Shown piece after piece: positions 21,509 through 27,968 of a DNA stretch of 27,968 nt. This DNA comes from Clostridia bacterium (GTDB taxonomy: Bacteria > Bacillota > Clostridia > Oscillospirales > Acutalibacteraceae): contig CAAGJN010000033.1 of NCBI GenBank assembly GCA_900770255.1, positions 1-27,968 on the forward strand. The letters run 5' to 3'. Position numbers and translations under genes: made by a program. The notes beneath the pieces were generated by a model that was not told the origin of the DNA, made no database searches, and worked only from the letters and a program-made list of their open reading frames with translations. The first letter of the stretch is position 1. Every line of letters starts with the position of its first letter.

Positions 21509-24500
21509 CTATTCCTCTATATAGATCACATTCTCCTCGCCGAGGATACGTCTGAGCTCCCTGAGCATCGGCGCGTTGACGTCTGCGCAGTGCGAATAAG
21601 GCTGACGGATATATTTTTTCGTGTCGCAGTAGTAAAAATACACAGTACTGCTGCCGTCGAAGAAATCAAGCACGCGCTGAACGCGCTCTATCTCGGGGCA
21701 GGTTTCGCTTGAAAAGCGCAGAAACAGCCCGGGCGTTTTGCCCGAAGCCTTTTTCTGCTCGGCCGGCTGAGCCTGCGCACCCTGCAGGTTCTGCGAGCTT
21801 TGAGCCGCCCTCGCCTGCCGTGCCTGCTCCGTTCTCACCTGAACCCCTGAAGCATTCTTCTGTGGGCAGGGTTCGACTGATTCGCACACTATTTTTGCGT
21901 CCTCATCCTCGCGTAGGCTGAGTCTGCCGTGGATGAGCACGATATTGCCCTCTGAGAGTAGATGCGTCTGGCGCTCATATATCTTTGAAAACACAATCAC
22001 CTCGACGGAGCCGAACATATCTTCAACCGTCAGGAACGCCATTGTCGAATTATTCTTTGTTATCTTTTTTCTCACAGCCGTGATTATGCAGAGCAGCTCA
22101 ACGCGAGAATCGTCTTTGTAGAGGCTGCCGACCTCGTCGGCATTTCTTAGCTCCGCAGTATTCGCGCAGCCGAGCCTCTCCGAGAGCTCCTCATATTCGG
22201 CCATCGGGTGACCCATGAGGTAGAGCCCGGTCATCTCCTTTTCAAGTTTCAGAAGCTCGGACCTGTCCATCTCATCGAGCACGGGCATCCTGTATTCGCC
22301 GCTGCCCGCCTCCTGCGGCGCTGCGTCAAAGAAGCCGAGCTGGCCGTCGATGTTTCGGCGGCGATCGTTTTCAAGCTGCGCCGCTATCTCCGGGAAAGCA
22401 AACAGCATCTCCCGGCGGTTCGATCCCAGTCCGTCGAGAGCGCCGCATTTGATCAGGCTCTCCACAGCGCGCTTGTTGAACTCCTTATCCTGCATACGCT
22501 TGCAGAAAGAATAGAAGGACTTGAAATCGCCGCCCGCCCTGCGCTCGAGCTCTATCTCGCGAATAAAACCCGCGCCGACATTTTTGACGGCGAGCAGCCC
22601 GAAATATATCTTCCCGTCCTTTGCCTTGAAGCGCTCAGAGCTGACGTTGACATGCGGCGGGACAACCTCGATACCGAGGCGGTTGCACTCAGCAATATAT
22701 TCGGCGACCTTCGGGGTATCGTCGAGCACGCTGCTGAGCAACGCCGCCATAAATTCGCAGGGATAGTGACACTTGAGCCATGCAGTCGTATAGGCGACAA
22801 AAGCATAGGCGGCCGCATGGGATTTGTTGAAAGCATAGGACGCGAACGACGACATATCGTTAAAAATGTCGTTTGCCGTCTTTTCATCGACGCCGCGCTT
22901 GACAGCGCCCTCGCACTCGACCGTGCCGTCCTCATTGACAAGGCCGTATATGAAATTATGCCTCTCGCGCTCCATAACATCGTGTTTTTTCTTCGCCATG
23001 GCGCGGCGGACTATATCGGCGCGCCCATAGGAGTAGCCCGCAAGGGTGCGGAAGGTCTCCATGACCTGCTCCTGATAGATCATGCAGCCGTAGGTGACCT
23101 TCAGTATGCCCTCGAGCATCGGGGTCTTATATTTTATGCGCGAAGGGTCGTGGCGGTTCTTTATATAGGTCGGTATAGAATCCATCGGGCCGGGACGGTA
23201 GAGCGATATAACGGCGATCAGATCCTCAATGCTCTGCGGGCCGAGTCCCACGAGCACGCTGCGCATACCCGCAGACTCAAACTGAAACACGCCCTCCGTC
23301 TTGCCCGAGGAGAGCATCCTGAACACCTCGGGATCATTGTCGTCGATCATCTCGTCCGAAAAATCCGGCACGCGCTCCTTTATGCTGCGCTTTGCGTAGT
23401 CGATAACAGTAAGCGTGCGCAGGCCGAGGAAATCAATCTTCAGCAGGCCGAGCTCCTCGAGCGTAGTCATGGGAAACTGGGTGACGATAGCCTCGTCGTT
23501 TCGCGCAAGGGGGACATAGCTCTCGACCGTGTCGCGGGTTATAACGACTCCGGCGGCGTGGGTCGACGCATGGCGGGGCATACCCTCGACCTTGCGGGAC
23601 AGGTCGATGAGCCTACGGACGTTTTCATCGTTGTCATAGAGCACCTTGAGCTCAGACGACTTCATCGCCTTATCTATCGTTATCCCGAGCTCGCGCGGAA
23701 TGAGCTTCGCGACCGCATCGACCTCGTTATACGGCATACCAAGCACCCTGCCGACATCGCGCACGGCGGCGCGCGCGGCCATTGTGCCGAACGTAACTAT
23801 CTGCGCGACGTGATCCGAGCCGTATTTTTCAATGACATAGTCTATGACCTCGCCTCGGCGCTCATAGCAGAAATCGACGTCAAAGTCGGGCATACTGACC
23901 CTCTCGGGGTTGAGAAATCGCTCAAAGAGCAGGTTGTATTTCATCGGGTCGATGCCGGTTATTCCTATGGCATAGGCGACTATGCTTCCGGCTCCCGAGC
24001 CTCTGCCAGGTCCGACGGGGATTCCCCTGCTGCGCGCATAATCGATAAAGTCATGGACAATGAGATAGTAGTCAACATAGCCCATGCGGCTGATAACGGA
24101 GAGCTCATAGTCGAGGCGCTGCTGATACTCCTGCGGGATATTCTCGCCGTAGCGGCGCACCATCCCCTGTCGAGCCATATTTTTGAGATATTCAAAATGA
24201 TCGACGTTGCCCGGCACCTCAAAGTGCGGCAGCTTTGTCTTGCCGAACTCAAACTCGACATTGCAGCGCTCGGCGATCTCCGAGGTGCGTCCGACCGCGT
24301 CGGCATAGCCCGGGAAAGCGTCCAGCATCTCCTGCTCGCTCTTGAGATAGAACTCCTGAGTCTGAAACTCCATCCCGGTATCCTCGCCGAGAGTGTGGTT
24401 TGTCTGAATACAGATGAGCACCTGCTGCATCTCGGCATCCGCTTTTGAGATATAATGCACGTCGTTTGTCGCGACGAGCGGTATGCCCGTATCCTGCGAG

Positions 24501-25075
24501 AGCTTCGCTATCATTGGCAGGATACGCTTCTGCTCGGGCAGTCCGTGATCCTGTATTTCGAGAAAGAAATTATTCTCGCCCATGACCGACCTGTACCACA
24601 GCGCCTTCTGTTTTGCGCCCTCATAGTCGCCGCTCAAAAGCGCGCGCGGGATCTCGCCCGCAAGACACGCAGAAAGCGCAATAAGCCCCTCGTGATATTT
24701 CTCGAGGAGCTCGTGGTCTATTCGCGGCTTAGTATAAAAGCCCGTGACAAAACCTTCGGACACGAGCTTGATAAGATTTTTGTAGCCCGTCTCATTCTCG
24801 CACAGCAGTACCAGATGATACCGCTCGGAGTCGAGAGCGTGCACCTTGTCGAAGCGGGAGCGCGGAGCCATATACACCTCGCAGCCGATTATCGGCTTTA
24901 TCCCGCGCTTTTTCGCCGCGCGGTAAAAGTCGATAACTCCGTACATGACGCCGTGATCGGTCACGGCGACGCTCGTTTGGCCGAGGCGCTTGACCTCGTC
25001 CATAAGCTGCTCGATGCGGCACGCGCCGTCAAGCAGGCTGTACTCGGTATGAAGATGAAGGTGTGTAAATGACAT
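21509..25075 (-). CDS. dnaE: DNA polymerase III subunit alpha
   Basis: The replicative polymerase alpha subunit of DnaE1 type, 1188 residues. It begins with a PHP domain (THLHLHTEYSLLDG, TDHGVMYG). The polymerase palm follows with PGRGSGAGS (about 356-364) and PDFDVDF (396-402; catalytic Asp399 and Asp401); a third Asp is in LLKIDFLGL. The helix-hairpin-helix and OB-fold parts come after it (KKITKNNSTMAFLTVEDMFG is the OB start). Residues 1074-1113 are a Gln/Ala-rich linker before a short C-terminal domain. No 3'-5' exonuclease insertion is present, so it is not PolC. The gene starts three bases after whiA. A Clostridium-type host should also carry polC elsewhere. Confidence 0.97.
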   Translation of the reverse strand: MSFTHLHLHTEYSLLDGACRIEQLMDEVKRLGQTSVAVTDHGVMYGVIDFYRAAKKRGIKPIIGCEVYMAPRSRFDKVHALDSERYHLVLLCENETGYKNLIKLVSEGFVTGFYTKPRIDHELLEKYHEGLIALSACLAGEIPRALLSGDYEGAKQKALWYRSVMGENNFFLEIQDHGLPEQKRILPMIAKLSQDTGIPLVATNDVHYISKADAEMQQVLICIQTNHTLGEDTGMEFQTQEFYLKSEQEMLDAFPGYADAVGRTSEIAERCNVEFEFGKTKLPHFEVPGNVDHFEYLKNMARQGMVRRYGENIPQEYQQRLDYELSVISRMGYVDYYLIVHDFIDYARSRGIPVGPGRGSGAGSIVAYAIGITGIDPMKYNLLFERFLNPERVSMPDFDVDFCYERRGEVIDYVIEKYGSDHVAQIVTFGTMAARAAVRDVGRVLGMPYNEVDAVAKLIPRELGITIDKAMKSSELKVLYDNDENVRRLIDLSRKVEGMPRHASTHAAGVVITRDTVESYVPLARNDEAIVTQFPMTTLEELGLLKIDFLGLRTLTVIDYAKRSIKERVPDFSDEMIDDNDPEVFRMLSSGKTEGVFQFESAGMRSVLVGLGPQSIEDLIAVISLYRPGPMDSIPTYIKNRHDPSRIKYKTPMLEGILKVTYGCMIYQEQVMETFRTLAGYSYGRADIVRRAMAKKKHDVMERERHNFIYGLVNEDGTVECEGAVKRGVDEKTANDIFNDMSSFASYAFNKSHAAAYAFVAYTTAWLKCHYPCEFMAALLSSVLDDTPKVAEYIAECNRLGIEVVPPHVNVSSERFKAKDGKIYFGLLAVKNVGAGFIREIELERRAGGDFKSFYSFCKRMQDKEFNKRAVESLIKCGALDGLGSNRREMLFAFPEIAAQLENDRRRNIDGQLGFFDAAPQEAGSGEYRMPVLDEMDRSELLKLEKEMTGLYLMGHPMAEYEELSERLGCANTAELRNADEVGSLYKDDSRVELLCIITAVRKKITKNNSTMAFLTVEDMFGSVEVIVFSKIYERQTHLLSEGNIVLIHGRLSLREDEDAKIVCESVEPCPQKNASGVQVRTEQARQARAAQSSQNLQGAQAQPAEQKKASGKTPGLFLRFSSETCPEIERVQRVLDFFDGSSTVYFYYCDTKKYIRQPYSHCADVNAPMLRELRRILGEENVIYIEE

Positions 25076-25078
25076 AGC

Positions 25079-25972
25079 TTATTCCCCGCTGATACCGTCG
25101 GCGATCTCAACAAGGCGCTTGAGGCGGTGATTGACGCCGGAGCGCGTCAGCGGCGGCGAGGTCATCTGAGCGAGCTCGCTCAGGCTCACCTCCGGATTTT
25201 CCCGCCTGAGTTTCGCCATCTCGCAAAGCGGTGCGGGCAGAGTGTCAAGGCCGACTGTTCTGTCTATTTTTTCTATAGCTTCAACCTGCACTATCGCCGC
25301 ATCCACCGTGCGGCTGAGGTTGGCGTTTTCAAAGTTGACACGTCTGTTGACGTGGTTGACCATATCCTTGTGCATCTTGACGCCCATGAGCTCGAGCGAC
25401 GAGTTGACCGCACCGAGGAGGGTCAGAAAATCCTCGATTTTTTCGCTGACCTTAAAGTAGATTATATGGCTCGACTTGCGTTTGACATATTTGGGCGAAA
25501 AGCCAAGCTCGTCGAGCAGCTGCAAAAGGTCGTTGCAGAGCTTCTTATACGAGATTGAAAATTCAATGTGGTAGTTTTTTTCAGGTGTGCTTACCGTTCC
25601 GCAGGACAGAAACACGCCGCGCAGAAACGACGCAAAGCAGCAGTCGTCAGCAAGGTTTGCGCGGTTAATCCGCAGGGAGATATCACTCTCGCTGTGGCCG
25701 AAGGTCTCGAGGATACGCTTCCTGTCCCCCGCAGAGCTGACAGATACGGTGTACTTTGCCCCTCTGACGAGCTTCGGAGTTATGCCGAACAGCGCATAGA
25801 TGATATCGGAATACTTCTTCGCCGTGCTCTCGTTCTCGGTAACCAGCGATATTTCGGAGGCCGAAAACATTCTGCCGAATAGCAGCATGCCGTAAGCCTG
25901 AGCGTGCAGACAGCAATCCGATAATATCGGAACCTGCGCGAGCTCCTGCTTGACATCATATGAAAATGACAC
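25079..25972 (-). CDS. whiA: DNA-binding protein WhiA
   Basis: WhiA, 297 residues: an N-terminal domain related to LAGLIDADG homing endonucleases but without nuclease activity (about 1-200), then a C-terminal helix-turn-helix (SLSELAQMTSPPLTRSGVNHRLKRL). The family is linked to sporulation septation in actinomycetes and to division and chromosome segregation in Firmicutes. The start MSFSYDVKQEL is standard. It sits 11 bases after rapZ. In most Firmicutes the order is rapZ-yvcK-whiA, so the YvcK/GlmR gene is missing here. It is very probably transcribed with murB, rapZ and dnaE. Confidence 0.95.
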   Translation of the reverse strand: MSFSYDVKQELAQVPILSDCCLHAQAYGMLLFGRMFSASEISLVTENESTAKKYSDIIYALFGITPKLVRGAKYTVSVSSAGDRKRILETFGHSESDISLRINRANLADDCCFASFLRGVFLSCGTVSTPEKNYHIEFSISYKKLCNDLLQLLDELGFSPKYVKRKSSHIIYFKVSEKIEDFLTLLGAVNSSLELMGVKMHKDMVNHVNRRVNFENANLSRTVDAAIVQVEAIEKIDRTVGLDTLPAPLCEMAKLRRENPEVSLSELAQMTSPPLTRSGVNHRLKRLVEIADGISGE

Positions 25973-25983
25973 GGTGCTTCCTC

Positions 25984-26841
25984 CTACTTCTTCATATCGC
26001 GGTGCTGAACTGTCGCAATGCAGCCTATTTTTTCAAGATGATCCTTTAACAGCTCGGCAAAGACGACGGAGCGGTGCCTGCCGCCGGTGCACCCGACGGA
26101 GATGACGAGTTGGCTCTTGCCCTCTTTGCGGTAGAGCGGAATGAGGTAATCGAGCAGGTCGCAGAGCTTTGTCTCGAGCCCCTTCGCCTCGTCCCATTTG
26201 AGAACATAGTCGCGCACGGGCGTCTCGAGCCCCGTGTGGGTTTTGAGCTCCTCAACATAAAACGGATTCGGCAGACAGCGCACATCGAACATGAGATCCG
26301 AGTCGATCGGTATGCCGTATTTGAACCCGAAGGAGACGCAATGTACCTTGAGCGCATTGCCCGGATCGTCAAGAAACATCTCGCAGATGCGGTTCTTGCA
26401 GTCCGTCGGGGTCATATGTGAGCTGTCGATGACATAGTCGGCGATGCTCTTGGCGGGCTCGAGAATACTGCGCTCGGCCGCGAGCGCGTCGTTTATCGAG
26501 CCGTTATATCTATCGAGCAGCGGGTGCTTGCGCCTTGTCTCCTTATATCTGCGGATGAGAACATCGTCCGAAGCGTCAATAAACAGGAGCTTCGGCTCGC
26601 ACTTGAGCTCCTTGAGCTCCTGGATAGCGTTGAAAAGATCGCTGAACGACGCGCCGACGCGGATATCCGTAACTATTGCGACCTTGTCCCTCTTTTCACG
26701 GGAGTTTACGAGCAGCTGTGCAAAAGTAGGCATAAGCTTCGGCGGCATATTGTCCACGCAAAAATATCCGATATCCTCAAGCGCATCGACAACTCTCGAT
26801 TTTCCTGCACCGGACAGTCCGGTAACGATCATGATCTCCAT
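25984..26841 (-). CDS. rapZ: RNase adapter RapZ / YvcJ nucleotide-binding protein
   Basis: RapZ/YvcJ, 285 residues. The N-terminal kinase-like domain has Walker A GLSGAGKS (residues 8-15). The C-terminal domain carries the signature VSVGCTGGRHRSV, which in E. coli RapZ binds glucosamine-6-phosphate and contacts RNase E. Firmicutes lack the GlmY/GlmZ small RNAs, and the Bacillus homologue YvcJ hydrolyses nucleotides and affects competence gene expression, so the partner here is uncertain. Placed 28 bases after murB and 11 before whiA, it belongs to the cell-envelope and division operon. A cell-wall precursor signalling role is consistent with the neighbour murB. Confidence 0.95.
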   Translation of the reverse strand: MEIMIVTGLSGAGKSRVVDALEDIGYFCVDNMPPKLMPTFAQLLVNSREKRDKVAIVTDIRVGASFSDLFNAIQELKELKCEPKLLFIDASDDVLIRRYKETRRKHPLLDRYNGSINDALAAERSILEPAKSIADYVIDSSHMTPTDCKNRICEMFLDDPGNALKVHCVSFGFKYGIPIDSDLMFDVRCLPNPFYVEELKTHTGLETPVRDYVLKWDEAKGLETKLCDLLDYLIPLYRKEGKSQLVISVGCTGGRHRSVVFAELLKDHLEKIGCIATVQHRDMKK

Positions 26842-26869
26842 TTTTATCTCTCCTGTTTTCCGGCTCAGA

Positions 26870-27775
26870 TCAGCCGATGAGCCTTATCTCGGGCTCGAGG
26901 GTTACTCCCGTTTCTTTTTTTACCTTCTCCTGCACAAGTCTTACGAGCGAGAGCACATCGGCGGCAGTAGCGTTTTCGCGGTTTATGACAAAGCCCGCAT
27001 GCTTTTGGCTGACCTGCGCGCCGCCGACTGAAACGCCTTTGAGCCCGCACTGCTCTATAAGCGCCCCCGCAAAATATCCCTCCGGCCGCTTGAAGGTACT
27101 GCCCGCGCTCGGAAATTCAAGCGGCTGCTTCTCCTTGCGGCGTGAAAGAAAGTCGTACATCTTCGCCTTTATCTCCGCGCCGTCCGCCCTGTGCAGGCGC
27201 ACGGATGCCCCGGTTATGACAAAGCCGTTGTCCTCATATGCGCTGTGACGGTAAGAGAGCTTCATTTCATCGCCCGCAAGCGTGCCCACATCGCCGTCCG
27301 GCGTGACATATTCGCTGCTTATCAGCACATCCTTCATCTCGCCGCCGTAAGCGCCGGCGTTCATGAACACCGCGCCGCCCACCGTACCCGGTATACCGAA
27401 AGCAAATTCGAGGCCGGAGAGCGAATTCTGAAGAGCAAAATTGCAGAGCTGGGCAAGGCTCAGGCCGCTCTGCGCGTAGATAGTACATTCATCAACAAGC
27501 GATATGCCGCAAAGTCTGCCCGTAAAAATGACGGCGCCCTTTATCCCCTCGTCGCTGACAAGAATATTGCTGCCCTTGCCGAGAACGAACGCGGGAATAC
27601 CGTTTTCTCTACAGAACTTAACGAGGCTCGCCGTCTGCTGCACCGTCTCAGGCGCGAGAAACAGCTCGGCGGGTCCGCCTATTTTAAAGGTGGTGTAATT
27701 TTTCATCGGGACTCCCCGCTCGGCCGTACAGCCGAGTGAGCGAGCCAGTTTTTCGAGAGCTTCGATATTATTCAT
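26870..27775 (-). CDS. murB: UDP-N-acetylenolpyruvoylglucosamine reductase
   Basis: The NADPH-dependent flavoenzyme that completes UDP-MurNAc for peptidoglycan, in the cytoplasm. At about 301 residues it is the short type II form common in Firmicutes. The FAD-binding parts TFKIGGPAELF and LGKGSNILVSD are clear, as are GIPGTVGGAVFMNAGAYGGE and the proton-donor serine motif SAGSTFKRP. The C-terminal Glu is in LEPEIRLIG. Two ATG codons are adjacent. I use the second because GGGAG lies five bases before it and only two before the first. It follows the glucokinase-like gene after 27 bases and leads the rapZ-whiA-dnaE run. Confidence 0.96.
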   Translation of the reverse strand: MNNIEALEKLARSLGCTAERGVPMKNYTTFKIGGPAELFLAPETVQQTASLVKFCRENGIPAFVLGKGSNILVSDEGIKGAVIFTGRLCGISLVDECTIYAQSGLSLAQLCNFALQNSLSGLEFAFGIPGTVGGAVFMNAGAYGGEMKDVLISSEYVTPDGDVGTLAGDEMKLSYRHSAYEDNGFVITGASVRLHRADGAEIKAKMYDFLSRRKEKQPLEFPSAGSTFKRPEGYFAGALIEQCGLKGVSVGGAQVSQKHAGFVINRENATAADVLSLVRLVQEKVKKETGVTLEPEIRLIG

Positions 27776-27802
27776 CATTTCTCCCAGTAAATAAAGTATA
27801 GT

Positions 27803-27968
27803 TTATCTGTCGAGCAGGGCCGCGCCGATAAGGCCGGCATCATTGCCGAGCTTCGCAGAGACAAGCTGTGTCTGCACCTTTGCATGGATGCTGTATCTCT
27901 CGCGCTCAACCATTTTGCGAAGCGGGACGAGCAGAGTCTCTTTCTCGTGACCGATGCCGCCGCCGATG
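27803..27968 (-). CDS. ROK-family glucokinase-like protein (partial, C-terminus)
   Basis: This is the last 54 codons and stop of a gene that enters from the right edge. The reading frame gives IGGGIGH early and ends AKLGNDAGLIGAALLDR. The GGGIG motif near the end of the sugar/ATP-binding half and the final LGNDAGLIGAALL are the standard end of ROK glucokinases. It differs from the ROK kinase of the GH2 operon, so the window has two members. Its closeness to murB suggests it starts or belongs to this operon. Glucose phosphorylation upstream of pfkA would fit, but the catalytic part is out of view. Confidence 0.8.
   Translation of the reverse strand, partial: IGGGIGHEKETLLVPLRKMVERERYSIHAKVQTQLVSAKLGNDAGLIGAALLDR

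Noticed and set aside
22208..24448. 746-codon open frame on the plus strand inside dnaE
   Set aside because: It is exactly antisense to the conserved polymerase gene. Its length follows from the codon bias of dnaE (few stop codons in that antisense frame). The product has no recognisable domain and I see no ribosome binding site.
1..27968. tRNA, rRNA, CRISPR arrays, insertion sequences and phage genes
   Set aside because: No cloverleaf-like sequence, regular direct repeats, transposase or integrase motifs were seen by reading. A tRNAscan or repeat search could still reveal weak cases.

Overview
The window looks like a chromosomal segment of a Firmicute of class Clostridia, probably a gut Oscillospirales/Ruminococcaceae-type bacterium (inference). 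The grounds are the run murB-rapZ-whiA-dnaE-pfkA-pcrA, a tryptophan T-box leader, a split transketolase, a DUF421-DUF4363 pair, many sugar-handling genes, and GC near one half judged by eye. Almost all genes lie on the minus strand. The plus-strand genes are a short DUF421/DUF4363/membrane-protein group and one cupin gene. I see no rRNA, tRNA, CRISPR array, phage or insertion sequence.

Read along the minus strand from the right edge, the first unit is the 3' end of a ROK glucokinase-like gene followed by murB, rapZ, whiA and dnaE. These are cell-wall, nucleotide-signalling and replication genes, tightly packed. The usual yvcK/glmR gene between rapZ and whiA is absent. A 423-base gap then carries a weak terminator and a strong promoter for pfkA-pcrA, which ends at a clear terminator. 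Next comes pepT with an unrecognised 96-residue protein, ending at a terminator shared with the convergent cupin gene. Then comes trpXYZ, a tryptophan ABC importer. It has a near-consensus promoter and a complete T-box leader whose specifier codon reads UGG. A 15-codon open reading frame with its own strong ribosome binding site lies between the T-box and trpX.

The left half holds a ROK kinase, GmhA-like sugar isomerase, GH2 glycosidase and MATE transporter operon with its own promoter and terminator. It is followed by an Lrp/AsnC regulator plus YgjV membrane protein unit. Last is an operon of a sugar-1-phosphate transferase, aldo/keto reductase and the two transketolase subunits, translationally coupled by three TAATG overlaps among these genes plus one 2-base junction. 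The final overlap leads into a gene that runs off the left edge.

Transcription-unit boundaries can be read directly for most operons, because -35/-10 boxes with 17-18 base spacing and hairpins with U tracts are visible. The least explained parts are the glycan-related operons at the left, the short frame and hairpin after the T-box, the attenuator-like hairpin before the sugar transferase, and the dnaE-pfkA gap.
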